Source: CAILUG01 sp038125665 (GTDB lineage: Bacteria > Pseudomonadota > Gammaproteobacteria > Pseudomonadales > Pseudohongiellaceae). Taken from it: a stretch of 33,651 nt of DNA. The translations under genes and the position numbers were made by a program. The notes beneath the pieces are model-generated. The model was given only the letters and a program-made list of their open reading frames with translations. It was not told the DNA's origin and made no database searches. The DNA is taken from positions 1 through 33,651 of the forward strand of contig JAYPEI010000021.1 in assembly GCA_038125665.1 (NCBI GenBank), written 5' to 3'. This document shows, one piece after another, positions 23,616 to 32,188 of this stretch. Position 1 is the first letter of the stretch. The number at the start of each line of letters is the position of its first letter.

Positions 23616-23632
23616 TTCATAAAGACTAGCAA

Positions 23633-25150
23633 GTGGTCCAGACAGCTAAAATAATTCTTCAACCTACAGATAAGCGAATTGCTACCTTCGCCATCATGTT
23701 GGCAACCGTCATTCAGGTCCTAGATACCACTATTGCCAATGTGGCTCTTCCTCACATGCAAGGTAGCTTGCTTGCTTCTCAAGATCAGATTTCTTGGGTT
23801 CTCACTAGTTATATCGTAGCCTCAGCATTAATGACACTCCCAACAGGGTGGTTAGCTGGGCGTTATGGAGCAAAACTTATCCTTCTTATTTCTGTGGCTG
23901 GATTCACTCTGAGCTCAGTTTTCTGCGGTTTAGCTATGACACTGGAGCAAATGATCATAGCGAGAGTATTGCAGGGTGTGTTTGGAGCAGCGTTAGTCCC
24001 ATTATCACAGTCTACCTTATTAAATATTAATTCCCTGAAGGATCAAGCAAAAGCGATGGCATTGTGGGGGATGGGGGTCATGATAGGCCCAATTCTCGGG
24101 CCAACATTAGGTGGTTATCTAACTGAATATTACAATTGGCGGTGGGTTTTCTTTATCAACCTACCTTTGGGTATCATATCTTTTATGGGATTGTGGTGGC
24201 GTTTAAAAGAGTCAGAAAAATTGGAACGCCCTTTTGATAAAATAGGCTTTCTCACTCTTTCTGTCTTTATTGCTTGTCTCCAACTTCTCCTTGATAGAGG
24301 AGAAGGGGAAGGTTGGTTGGATAGTCCAGAAATTTTGGTCTATATAGGGCTTGGTGTCGGAGCAATTTGGATGTACGTAGTGCATACATTGAGAGAAAAA
24401 CATCCCTTCCTTTCACCACAGATGTTATTAGATCGCAACTTGCAAATGGGGCTTTTCTTTATATTCATCGTTGGAGTAGTACTTCTTGCCACAATGGCGT
24501 TGATGCCACCCTATATGCAAAATATTATGGGCTACTCGGTGCTCGATGTAGGTTTACTTTTGGCTCCCCGTGGCCTCGGGACCTTGGCTTCCATGGTCCT
24601 TGTGCGAGTGCTCATAAGCAGAGTTGATGCGAGATGGTTAATGACGATAGGCCTAGTTTTAACTGTTGCAGCATTACACATGATGTCGAAATTTACTGTT
24701 TTTGTTCCAAGTGAACTCATCTTACTTAGTGGTATGATTCAAGGCTTCGGTCTGGGTTTTGTCTTTATACCGCTAAGCACAGTAAGCTATTCAACCTTAG
24801 AGCCTCAATACAGAGCTGAGGCAGCTGCCTTATTTAGCTTGATTAGAAACCTAGGTAGCAGTATTGGTGTCTCTGTGGCGTTTACTCTTTTCTTGCGTAA
24901 TGTGCAGACTCAACATGCACAATTGACTGAGCTCGTAACTTGGTCCTCTTTAAATTTACCTGCTGAGATGCCGATGAATATCTCAGGAGAAGCTATTACT
25001 TCTCTGCTACCCTCACTTGACTCTGAGCTGACCAAACAAGCGGTAGTGATATCCTACTTGAATGATTTTGAGATGTTGAAGTGGTTGGTAATCTTTATCA
25101 TCCCCTTGATTCTTCTTATTAACAAACCCCCGCTTCAATCATCAGAATAA
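23633..25150 (+). CDS. EmrB/DHA2-family MFS drug exporter (14 TM)
   Basis: The product is 505 residues from a GTG start at 23633. The sequence shows fourteen hydrophobic segments. DHA2 landmarks are QVLDTTIANVALPHMQGSL in TM1, then the TM2-3 loop motif GWLAGRYGAK, the TM4 region RVLQGVFGAALVPLSQS, and the antiporter motif C around GVMIGPILGPTLGGYLTEY followed by NWRWVFFINLPLGI. The Asp in TM1 (LDTT) is the conserved proton-coupling residue of the group. It exports hydrophobic drugs or fatty acids in exchange for protons together with the upstream EmrA-like protein; a TolC-type channel is not encoded here. The C-terminal region after residue about 420 contains a soluble periplasmic loop before the last helix. 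Confidence 0.92.
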   Translation: MVQTAKIILQPTDKRIATFAIMLATVIQVLDTTIANVALPHMQGSLLASQDQISWVLTSYIVASALMTLPTGWLAGRYGAKLILLISVAGFTLSSVFCGLAMTLEQMIIARVLQGVFGAALVPLSQSTLLNINSLKDQAKAMALWGMGVMIGPILGPTLGGYLTEYYNWRWVFFINLPLGIISFMGLWWRLKESEKLERPFDKIGFLTLSVFIACLQLLLDRGEGEGWLDSPEILVYIGLGVGAIWMYVVHTLREKHPFLSPQMLLDRNLQMGLFFIFIVGVVLLATMALMPPYMQNIMGYSVLDVGLLLAPRGLGTLASMVLVRVLISRVDARWLMTIGLVLTVAALHMMSKFTVFVPSELILLSGMIQGFGLGFVFIPLSTVSYSTLEPQYRAEAAALFSLIRNLGSSIGVSVAFTLFLRNVQTQHAQLTELVTWSSLNLPAEMPMNISGEAITSLLPSLDSELTKQAVVISYLNDFEMLKWLVIFIIPLILLINKPPLQSSE

Positions 25151-25215
25151 ATCTGTGCTTGGCAATGAATAGCCATTTGGGTAGGATTTACTGTTATGCC
25201 GACAAACAATATGTT

Positions 25216-25243
25216 TTGTTGTAAGCTTTAAGACTAGTAATAA
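25216..25243 (+). promoter_or_regulatory. Weak sigma-70 promoter candidate for oadGAB
   Basis: TTGTTG (25216-25221) and TAATAA (25238-25243) are separated by 16 bases and lie about 65 bases before the oadG start. Each hexamer matches the consensus at four of six positions. The -35 box overlaps an imperfect inverted repeat (ACAAAC and GTTTTGT around AATAT, 25202-25219), which could be a protein-binding site. Confidence 0.3.
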
Positions 25244-25308
25244 ATTCATTATTCCTTTCATTTCTCTGAAATTGATAGATGAAAGAGACTTAAGAAATTG
25301 GGAACTCT

Positions 25309-25593
25309 ATGTCTGATCTAAGCTTGTTTAGCCAAGCTCTTACTTTGATGGTTTTAGGGATGGGGACTGTATTTATTTTTTTGACGATCCTGGTTTTTAT
25401 AACAAAAGGAATGTCTTCCCTCATTTCTAGATTTTCCAAATTCATTCCAGATGAAGAACAATTGGGTCTTTCTACGCCACAGAAATACTTTTCTCATGGG
25501 AACAGCACTACTTTGCTTCATAATAAAGATATAATTTTGAAAACAGTGATTACTGCGGCAATTCACCAACATAGGGTTAGTAAAAATAGGTAA
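25309..25593 (+). CDS. oadG: Oxaloacetate decarboxylase gamma subunit
   Basis: The product is 94 residues, normal for OadG. One membrane helix lies near the N-terminus (about 9-31: TLMVLGMGTVFIFLTILVF), followed by KGMSSLISRFSKFIPDEE and a polar tail ending IHQHRVSKNR. The family's gamma subunit holds the alpha and beta subunits together and binds a zinc ion through its C-terminal region; the His-x-His here is a candidate ligand. It is first in the order gamma, alpha, beta, as in the known sodium-pump operons, and the alpha gene follows 36 bases later. Confidence 0.9.
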   Translation: MSDLSLFSQALTLMVLGMGTVFIFLTILVFITKGMSSLISRFSKFIPDEEQLGLSTPQKYFSHGNSTTLLHNKDIILKTVITAAIHQHRVSKNR

Positions 25594-25629
25594 GGCTTAG
25601 CCTATGTTTTGATGATATAGGAGTTTTAA

Positions 25630-27444
25630 ATGCTTTCTGAGCGTGAAGCTGTACAGATTACAGAAGTTGTTTTACGTGATGCTCATCAATCTTTATTCGC
25701 TACTCGATTACGAACTGAAGACATGCTACCCATAGCAGAAAAAATTGATCAGGTAGGATTCTGGTCAGTCGAAACATGGGGAGGTGCTACCTTTGATGCT
25801 TGTATTCGTTATTTAGGTGAAGATCCCTGGGAGCGTATTCGTACATTGAAAGCAGCTATTCCCAATACCCGACATCAAATGCTACTGCGTTCGCAAAACC
25901 TACTTGGCTATCGACACTATGCTGATGATGTGGCTCGTAAGTTTTGTGAAAGAGCCGTGATCAATGGTGTGGATGTATTTCGAATCTTTGATGCAATGAA
26001 CGACCCAAGAAACATGGAAGTTTGTGTTAAAGCAGTGCGTGAGCATGGTGGTCATGCCCAAGGGACTCTCTCTTATACTACCAGTCCAGTTCATAACATA
26101 GATAATTGGATGGCCTTAGCACATCAGTTAGCGGCCATGGGTGTAGACTCAATTTGTATCAAAGACATGGCCGGGCTGTTGAAGCCTTATGTGGCATTTG
26201 AATTAGTATCTCGTTTAAAAAATGAACTTGATCTTCCAATACATATGCATTGTCATGCCACAACAGGGTTTTCTGTCCCAGCCATTGTAAAAGCAATAGA
26301 AGCTAATATTGATAACGTTGATACGGCTATTTCATCAATGAGTATGACCTACGGACATTCACCCACAGAAACTATTAATGCCATTTATGAAGGATTACCT
26401 GGTGATCCAGGCTTAGACATGAAGTTGCTGGCTGAGATAGCAGATTATTTTAGAGAAGTACGCAAGAAATACTTAAAATTTGAGGGTGAACTCAAGGGCA
26501 TTGATGCCCGCATCATGATTGCTCAGGTCCCAGGTGGTATGCTTACCAACATGGAATCTCAATTGCGCGACCAACAGGCTAGTGATCGGCTTGCAGATGT
26601 TCTTAATGAGATTCCCAGGGTGCGTGAGGATTTAGGTAATATTGCTCTCGTCACACCAACCTCTCAAATTGTCGGAACTCAAGCAGTCATTAATGTGCTG
26701 ACTGGTGAAAGATATAAGTCTATAACAAAGGAAACAGCGGGTATCCTAAAAGGCGAATATGGCGCCACTCCATCTCCAGTAAACGCTGAGCTTCAGGCAC
26801 GTGTTCTGGATGGTAAAGATGCTATCACATGTCGTCCAGCTGACTTGCTGGAGCCTGAGATTGATAAATTAACTCTCGATCTTCGTCGATTAGCAGATGA
26901 GCAAGAATTTGAATTACAAAGTGGAGACAGAGAAATCGATGATGTACTCACTTTTGCGATGTTTCCACAAATTGGTTTAAGGTTTCTAAAACACCGTGGT
27001 GATTCATCTGCTTTTGAACCAAGACCTGAAAACTCGATTGCTCCCATTACCGATCCTGTGCCAAAAGTTACCACTCCCACTGAATCCTCAGTGTATACGG
27101 TGGTTGTGGAAGGACAGAGTTATGTCGTCGAAGTTTCTGAAGGTGGAGAAGTTTCAACTATCAGTGCTGCTGCGACTAATAATGAACCACGAGGTCACGC
27201 CAATCAAAAACAAACAGCAACGACAAAAAAAGGTGAACCTTTCAAGGCTCCTTTAGCCGGTAACATTTTCAAAGTATTAGTCAAATCGGGCGATTTAATC
27301 CAGCAAGGACAGGTCATGATGATACTTGAGGCCATGAAAATGGAAACTGAACTGAAAGCTCCACGCTCAGGTACTGTTGGAGTCGTCAATGTCAGTGAGG
27401 GAAGATCTGTGGGTGTGGGTGAAGTCCTTTTAGATTTAATTTAA
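25630..27444 (+). CDS. oadA: Oxaloacetate decarboxylase alpha subunit (biotin protein)
   Basis: The product is 604 residues, with GGAG 7 bases before the ATG. The carboxyltransferase domain (about 1-460) starts with ITEVVLRDAHQSLFATRLR, whose Asp binds the catalytic metal, and contains SICIKDMAGLLKP (the carbamoylated or catalytic Lys) and LPIHMHCHATTG, the two-His metal site. A variable Pro/Thr-rich linker (about 470-520) leads to the biotinyl domain with MILEAMKMETELKAP; the biotinylated Lys is residue 570. It transfers the carboxyl group of oxaloacetate to biotin, releasing pyruvate, and passes it to OadB for decarboxylation coupled to sodium export. It lies on the cytoplasmic face, bound to OadG. 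It is distinguished from pyruvate carboxylase subunit B by the flanking oadG and oadB. Confidence 0.95.
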   Translation: MLSEREAVQITEVVLRDAHQSLFATRLRTEDMLPIAEKIDQVGFWSVETWGGATFDACIRYLGEDPWERIRTLKAAIPNTRHQMLLRSQNLLGYRHYADDVARKFCERAVINGVDVFRIFDAMNDPRNMEVCVKAVREHGGHAQGTLSYTTSPVHNIDNWMALAHQLAAMGVDSICIKDMAGLLKPYVAFELVSRLKNELDLPIHMHCHATTGFSVPAIVKAIEANIDNVDTAISSMSMTYGHSPTETINAIYEGLPGDPGLDMKLLAEIADYFREVRKKYLKFEGELKGIDARIMIAQVPGGMLTNMESQLRDQQASDRLADVLNEIPRVREDLGNIALVTPTSQIVGTQAVINVLTGERYKSITKETAGILKGEYGATPSPVNAELQARVLDGKDAITCRPADLLEPEIDKLTLDLRRLADEQEFELQSGDREIDDVLTFAMFPQIGLRFLKHRGDSSAFEPRPENSIAPITDPVPKVTTPTESSVYTVVVEGQSYVVEVSEGGEVSTISAAATNNEPRGHANQKQTATTKKGEPFKAPLAGNIFKVLVKSGDLIQQGQVMMILEAMKMETELKAPRSGTVGVVNVSEGRSVGVGEVLLDLI

Positions 27445-27456
27445 GAATAAATATTT

Positions 27457-28626
27457 ATGGAAAAAAGTCTCCTAAAGCTCTACCACGATTCTGGCATCTT
27501 TCATTTAGATTCGGGGCAGGCAGTGATGATTCTGGTGGGGCTAATTCTTATTTATCTAGCCATACGTAGAGGGTTTGAGCCATTATTATTACTACCGATT
27601 GGTGTTGGTGCGGTTTTGGTCAATATCCCTGAGGCAGGTTTTTTGGCGGAGCCATTGCTGGACGCCGATGGTCATTTGGTTTCACCAGGTGGACTTCTTT
27701 ACTACATATACAATGCTGGAATAGCCAGTGGTATTTTTCCTTTAATAATTTTTATGGGGGTCGGAGCGATGACAGATTTTGGTCCCATGCTTGCTAACCC
27801 AAAAACTCTATTACTCGGAGCTGCAGCACAGGTAGGTATTTTTACTACTGTTATTGGTGCTGTCTTGTTGACCAAAGGTCAGTTAATGGAATTTACATTG
27901 CAAGATGCTGCGGCAATAGGGATTATCGGAGGGGCAGATGGCCCAACAGCTATCTTTGTGGCAAGCAGACTCGCACCGGAATTATTGGGGGCAATTGCTG
28001 TTGCTGCTTATTCTTATATGGCACTCGTGCCTGTTATTCAGCCTCCCATAATGCGTGCATTAACTACTGAATCAGAACGCAAAATTAAAATGGTGCAGCT
28101 GCGTGAAGTTCGTCAGGTAGAAAAAATAATCTTCCCAATTTCATTGGTTTTACTTGTTGGGCTCGTATTACCAAGTGCTGCGCCGCTACTTGGTATGTTT
28201 TGTTTCGGTAACTTAATGCGAGAAAGTGGAGTGGTCGGCCGCTTAAGTGATACTGCTCAAAACGCGCTCATCAATATAACTACTATCTTTCTAGGCTTGG
28301 GGGTTGGATCAAAACTGAGCTCAGACGCATTTCTGAATGTAGAAACGCTTGGTATTCTTATTCTTGGTGTAGTGGCCTTTAGTGTTGGTACGGGTGCAGG
28401 CATTCTTATGGCAAAGCTTATGAATTTAATTTCTAAAGACCCGATCAATCCGTTAATTGGTTCTGCTGGTGTGTCGGCTGTTCCTATGGCAGCAAGAGTT
28501 TCTAACAAGCTTGGCTTGGAGGCTGATCCTCAAAACTTCTTATTAATGCACGCTATGGGGCCAAATGTGGCTGGTGTTATAGGCTCTGCAGTGGCTGCTG
28601 GAGTTATGCTCTCTTTCCTATCATAA
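27457..28626 (+). CDS. oadB: Oxaloacetate decarboxylase beta subunit, sodium-pump membrane protein
   Basis: The product is 389 residues, somewhat shorter than the 433-residue Klebsiella form but usual for the shorter group. It starts with LLKLYHDSGIFHLDSGQAVM and is nearly all hydrophobic helices. The invariant GGADGPTAIFVASRLAP (Asp at 161) corresponds to the membrane Asp needed for sodium binding and carboxybiotin decarboxylation; SYMALVPVIQPPIMRALTT and GSAGVSAVPMAARVSNK are further conserved regions, together with the final GPNVAGVIGSAVAAG. It decarboxylates carboxybiotin and exports sodium ions. It is 12 bases after oadA, and its stop lies 3 bases from the stop of the convergent TauE-like gene. 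Confidence 0.95.
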   Translation: MEKSLLKLYHDSGIFHLDSGQAVMILVGLILIYLAIRRGFEPLLLLPIGVGAVLVNIPEAGFLAEPLLDADGHLVSPGGLLYYIYNAGIASGIFPLIIFMGVGAMTDFGPMLANPKTLLLGAAAQVGIFTTVIGAVLLTKGQLMEFTLQDAAAIGIIGGADGPTAIFVASRLAPELLGAIAVAAYSYMALVPVIQPPIMRALTTESERKIKMVQLREVRQVEKIIFPISLVLLVGLVLPSAAPLLGMFCFGNLMRESGVVGRLSDTAQNALINITTIFLGLGVGSKLSSDAFLNVETLGILILGVVAFSVGTGAGILMAKLMNLISKDPINPLIGSAGVSAVPMAARVSNKLGLEADPQNFLLMHAMGPNVAGVIGSAVAAGVMLSFLS

Positions 28627-28629
28627 AAA

Positions 28630-29364
28630 TTAGTCAGTCAAGTATTTCAGCATTAACGCTGTACAAACAACAACAATCAAATATCTCAATAAATTTTGAG
28701 GTATCTTATAAAGTAAATGTGAACCTAGCCAGGCACCAATTGACTGCCCGATCATCATCACTAAGCCAGCTTTCCAGACTAGCTGTCCACCTAGTAAAAA
28801 CATTATAAGAGCTGCAATATTTGTCGCGAAATTGAGAGTTTTTGCATTGGCTGTCGCATCTAATAAATTTTTTCCTCTTAACAATACTCCTGCAAAAGAG
28901 AAAAACATACCAGTGCCAGGTCCGAACATGCCATCGTAAGCACCAACACAAGGTATAACAATATAATGATAGGCAGTGGTTGATATTTTTGCATGATGCA
29001 CAGTTTTCATCAGCCAACCACTTGATAGGAAGTACACTGAAATAATAACAAGTACGATGGGGATGAGTATATTGAGTTGGCTAACATCCAAGCGTTGAAC
29101 TATCCAGGTGCCAGTAGCTGATCCAAGGAAGGCAAAAAGCATAGGAGTCTTAATATCTTTAATATTAAGCCTTTTATGTTTTAGCATTAAAAATGAGGCT
29201 GTCGCAGTGCCCATACTACCTTGTAACTTATTAGTAGCTAGGGCTTGGATCGGACTCATGCCTGTAAGTAAGAGGGCAGGTAAGGTCAATAGTCCACCTC
29301 CTCCTGCCATGGTATCTAAGCAACCAGCTCCAATTGCTAAGAAAAAAAGTGAGAGTGATTCCAT
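28630..29364 (-). CDS. TauE/SafE-family sulfite/anion exporter-like permease
   Basis: The product is 244 residues with seven to eight membrane helices in two related halves. The N-terminus LFFLAIGAGCLDTMAGGGGL, then LPALLLTGMSPIQALATNK, is the first family repeat; GAYDGMFGPGTGMFFSFAGV with TANAKTLNFATNIAALIMFL is the second. The paired GGGG and GPGTG motifs are characteristic. Family members export sulfite or related organic sulfonates, but the substrate varies and cannot be set from sequence. The inner-membrane protein is the last gene of a compact minus-strand run and starts 3 bases after the trmO stop. Confidence 0.88.
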   Translation of the reverse strand: MESLSLFFLAIGAGCLDTMAGGGGLLTLPALLLTGMSPIQALATNKLQGSMGTATASFLMLKHKRLNIKDIKTPMLFAFLGSATGTWIVQRLDVSQLNILIPIVLVIISVYFLSSGWLMKTVHHAKISTTAYHYIVIPCVGAYDGMFGPGTGMFFSFAGVLLRGKNLLDATANAKTLNFATNIAALIMFLLGGQLVWKAGLVMMIGQSIGAWLGSHLLYKIPQNLLRYLIVVVCTALMLKYLTD

Positions 29365-29367
29365 GGC

Positions 29368-30078
29368 TTATGCTTTTTCAATTGAAATAATCACACAATT
29401 CTCGCCTCTTATTTCCCAGCGAATGTTCAGGTCATAAAGATACACTGCGAATCTCTCTTTTGTATTTTTTCTTTTAAGTTGTGCAGGTCTGGGATCTTGT
29501 CGCAAACACTCCTCAAGCAGATCCGCAAGTTCTGGGTAGGTTTCGCTATGTGATGCTAATTGTGATCTTGCTTCTTGACTATAGCTAACCATGAACGAAT
29601 TATCGGGTTCACTGCATGCCCAATCAGCTCTTGCACCGTTGAGAGCATCAGCGTAGGGTAGATACGGTTTGATATCTAAGATTGGGGTGCCATCTAATAG
29701 ATCAACTCCACTTACATGGATCTTCACTGAGGAGTTAATGATTTCAATTTCCTCTAATTTCACCACGGAAAGACCTATAGAATTTGGCCGGAACATACTC
29801 CTAGAAGCAAAGACGCCTACTCGCTCGGTACCACCAAGCCTGGGAGGCGCAACAGTTGCTTGCCAACCTTTTGCAGCTGTGGCATGAAAGTGAAAGAGCA
29901 ACCATAGGTGAGAGAAAGCCTCTAAACCTCTGACGGTGTTTGCATCATTGAAAGGTTCTTGTAAAGTGAGCACACCACGAGCTTGTGGCACTAGGCAAGG
30001 TTGCCTTGGAATAGCAAATTTTTGCTTCCATGGACTACTTATGTAGGCCACTGGTGAAAGAGTAATATCTACTGACAT
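29368..30078 (-). CDS. trmO: tRNA N6-threonylcarbamoyladenosine-37 methyltransferase TrmO
   Basis: The product is 236 residues and closely follows E. coli TrmO (235 residues, formerly YaeB/TsaA) along its whole length. The shared blocks are YISSPWKQKFAIPRQPCLV, then RGLEAFSHLWLLFHFHATA, APPRLGGTERVGVFASRSMF, RPNSIGLSVVKLEEIE and VSGVDLLDGTPILDIKPYLP, and a C-terminal block QDPRPAQLKRK with FAVYLYDLNIRWEI. It uses S-adenosylmethionine to N6-methylate t6A at position 37 of tRNA-Thr (GGU). Cytoplasmic. It starts 3 bases after the KdpE-like stop, inside the trkH-sensor-regulator run, with no functional link evident. Confidence 0.95.
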   Translation of the reverse strand: MSVDITLSPVAYISSPWKQKFAIPRQPCLVPQARGVLTLQEPFNDANTVRGLEAFSHLWLLFHFHATAAKGWQATVAPPRLGGTERVGVFASRSMFRPNSIGLSVVKLEEIEIINSSVKIHVSGVDLLDGTPILDIKPYLPYADALNGARADWACSEPDNSFMVSYSQEARSQLASHSETYPELADLLEECLRQDPRPAQLKRKNTKERFAVYLYDLNIRWEIRGENCVIISIEKA

Positions 30079-30081
30079 CTC

Positions 30082-30777
30082 TCAGCTTAATGTCCTTGCT
30101 GAAATAAAACGATATCCTACCCCAGGTTCAGTCTCAATGTAATGTGGATTCGCAGCATCATCTTTGAGTTTTTGACGAAGCTTCTGGATAACATTGCGAA
30201 GATAGTGCGTGTCTTGGAAATGACTGGGGCCCCAAATCGAATGAAGAAGCTTTGTATGAGTGACCATATTACCGTTAGCTTCGAGAAGTTGTAATAAGAC
30301 TGCCCACTCTTTGCGTGTTAAGGAAACTACCTCATCATCTAATTTAACAATACGAGTTGATTCGTTAATTTTAAGATGCGCATCTTGATAGGTCAGACTG
30401 TGGCCCTTGCTGGTTTCATTTGTCAGAGTGAATATCCTTCGCATGCGAGCAAGTAATTCATTGACACCAAAGGGCTTTACTACATAATCAACAGCACCCA
30501 TGTTCAAGCAAGACACTTTTTCAGCTTCCCCGTCTCGTACTGATAATACCAACACATTAAGACGAAGTTCACCAACAAGTACCTGTAGAACATGTTTTCC
30601 ATCTATATCTGGTAAGCCTAGGTCAAGGATTACAAGATTAGGTTGACAATAACGAGCTTGCTGAATCCCTGTCCTTCCGGTTTGAGCACTGATAACTTCA
30701 TAATTTTGTGAATTTAAACTAATTTTCAAAAATTTTTGAATTTGTGGTTCGTCATCAATAATTAGAATTTTTTGCAC
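30082..30777 (-). CDS. OmpR/KdpE-family response regulator
   Basis: The product is 231 residues from the GTG at 30777. I chose it because AAGGAAAAG lies just upstream and VQKILIIDDEPQIQ is the usual start; an ATG at 30846 would add a basic leader and overlap the kinase gene. The receiver domain has Asp-Asp at 8-9, the phospho-accepting Asp at about 52 (LVILDLGLPDIDG), the switch Ser (VLSVRD) and the conserved Lys at about 101 (VVKPFG). The C-terminal OmpR-type winged helix carries SLTRKEWAVLLQLLEANGN and HYLRNVIQKLRQKLKDD, ending in the winged GVGYRF. It resembles KdpE most. It starts 11 bases after the stop of the kinase gene. Confidence 0.9.
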   Translation of the reverse strand: MQKILIIDDEPQIQKFLKISLNSQNYEVISAQTGRTGIQQARYCQPNLVILDLGLPDIDGKHVLQVLVGELRLNVLVLSVRDGEAEKVSCLNMGAVDYVVKPFGVNELLARMRRIFTLTNETSKGHSLTYQDAHLKINESTRIVKLDDEVVSLTRKEWAVLLQLLEANGNMVTHTKLLHSIWGPSHFQDTHYLRNVIQKLRQKLKDDAANPHYIETEPGVGYRFISARTLS

Positions 30778-30788
30778 TTTTCTTTTCC

Positions 30789-32159
30789 TTACTCTTCTAT
30801 TTCCGACATTAGTGCGCCGCTGATGGGAAGAGTCAATAATACACAATGGCTATACCCTTTTGGTGCTGTTTCAATTCTTGCTTCTCCACCGTGAACACGC
30901 AAAATGCTACGACAGATAGACAGACCAAGACCGGTGCCTTTTTCATAACAATCACCCAAGCTAAATGTGTAGAATGGATCGAAAACTGAATTCCATTCGC
31001 TCTTGGGTAGTCCTGGTCCGTGGTCACAAATACGAACTTCTAGAACATCACTGACTAGACCAACTTTGACAAGAACTTCAAGGCCATCTGGAGTGACTTT
31101 AAGTGCATTTTCTGTAATGTTGTAGAGAGCCTGTTCTATCAGAGCTGCGTGTATGTTTAATGAAGGCAAGCAATTTTCAATTTGTAGTCTTAACTCAAAA
31201 TGGGGTGCAATACGATGTATTCTTCTTGAAACTACATGAAAGATCTCTTCAAACGAAATCCAGTCACGACTAAGAGTGAGTCCGTGATCACCAAGTTTAG
31301 TCATATCTAAGAGATTTTGAATATACGATTCAAGCCGTTGAGATTCAGAGATAATGCATTCCACTAACTCATCTGCGTCATCACCAGTCAAATCATTCCG
31401 TAAGTCTCTCAATGATGTTGCTGCTCCCAGCATAGTGACTAAAGGTGATTTCAAATCATGAGAAACTGATGAAAGTAAAGCGGAACGTAATTTCTCCTCA
31501 TTTGATATACGTTCAGCTTGTAGTAAAGCAACCGCCGAAGAGCGTTTAGTGAGTTCCTGGTGTACCGCTTCCTGAACTGTTAACAGCATCGCTGTTTGAT
31601 CGCTAGTCAAAGAACTAAATGCATTCACTGTCCATATGAGTTCCTCTTTAAAACTATGAGCTTGTTTGATGTCTTCAGATCGTGGTTTAAGGGCAAAATT
31701 TACGTTACCTCCGAAAAGTTCCTCAAAGTGTTTTTGTACCAAAGAAATAATGATTTTTGAGTCTTGAGCTGTACTCAATTCCTGACGTAATGCTAAATGT
31801 GCTCTTAAAAAATCTCTTTGGTATTGCAGCTCCTTCACATTTCTTTGTAATTTGCCAGCAATATTTCCAACGATGACAGCAAAAGCAACGAAAAGAAAAC
31901 CATCAAAAATGCCAGCAAGATTCGTGCTAGCGAGTGAGAATCGTGGCTCAATAAAAACAAAAATAAACTGCACAAGAGCTGATAATGCAGTCAGTAGAAC
32001 AATAAAACGTTCGCAATAGAGAGCTGTATATAAAACAACAAGCATGTAGAGCAGTAACACAGAGGGGATAGTTAAGATGTTAAAGGGTGTTAAACCAAGT
32101 AAGGTAATCGCTAGAGGTATCAAAATACTATATTTCAAGAACTGCTTGAAAATTATCAT
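30789..32159 (-). CDS. KdpD-like sensor histidine kinase lacking the N-terminal KdpD domain
   Basis: The product is 456 residues from the ATG at 32159, which has AGGA 7 bases upstream. An ATG at 32189 shares one base with the trkH stop (TAATG) and is a real alternative. Four membrane helices (about 10-100: SILIPLAITLLGL, IPSVLLLYMLVVLY, FIVLLTALSALVQFIF, FDGFLFVAFAVIVGN) match the DUF4118 four-helix sensor region of KdpD. A GAF-like segment (about 110-205) follows. Then the dimerisation helix SSVSHDLKSPL with phospho-His at about 234, the N box YNITENALK, DHGPGLP and GTGLGLSICRSIL. The 400-residue N-terminal KdpD and universal-stress domains of E. coli KdpD are missing. It lies between trkH and the KdpE-like regulator. 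Confidence 0.9.
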   Translation of the reverse strand: MIIFKQFLKYSILIPLAITLLGLTPFNILTIPSVLLLYMLVVLYTALYCERFIVLLTALSALVQFIFVFIEPRFSLASTNLAGIFDGFLFVAFAVIVGNIAGKLQRNVKELQYQRDFLRAHLALRQELSTAQDSKIIISLVQKHFEELFGGNVNFALKPRSEDIKQAHSFKEELIWTVNAFSSLTSDQTAMLLTVQEAVHQELTKRSSAVALLQAERISNEEKLRSALLSSVSHDLKSPLVTMLGAATSLRDLRNDLTGDDADELVECIISESQRLESYIQNLLDMTKLGDHGLTLSRDWISFEEIFHVVSRRIHRIAPHFELRLQIENCLPSLNIHAALIEQALYNITENALKVTPDGLEVLVKVGLVSDVLEVRICDHGPGLPKSEWNSVFDPFYTFSLGDCYEKGTGLGLSICRSILRVHGGEARIETAPKGYSHCVLLTLPISGALMSEIEE

Positions 32160-32188
32160 TGATTTATCCTGATCGTTTAGAAAGACCA

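Noticed and set aside
25165..25224. 19-codon frame upstream of oadG
   Set aside because: It has no ribosome binding site, and its end overlaps the promoter candidate and inverted repeat.
30778..30846. Longer N-terminus for the KdpE-like regulator
   Set aside because: It would place a basic leader before the receiver domain and overlap the kinase gene; the GTG at 30777 has a strong AAGGA site and gives the family start.
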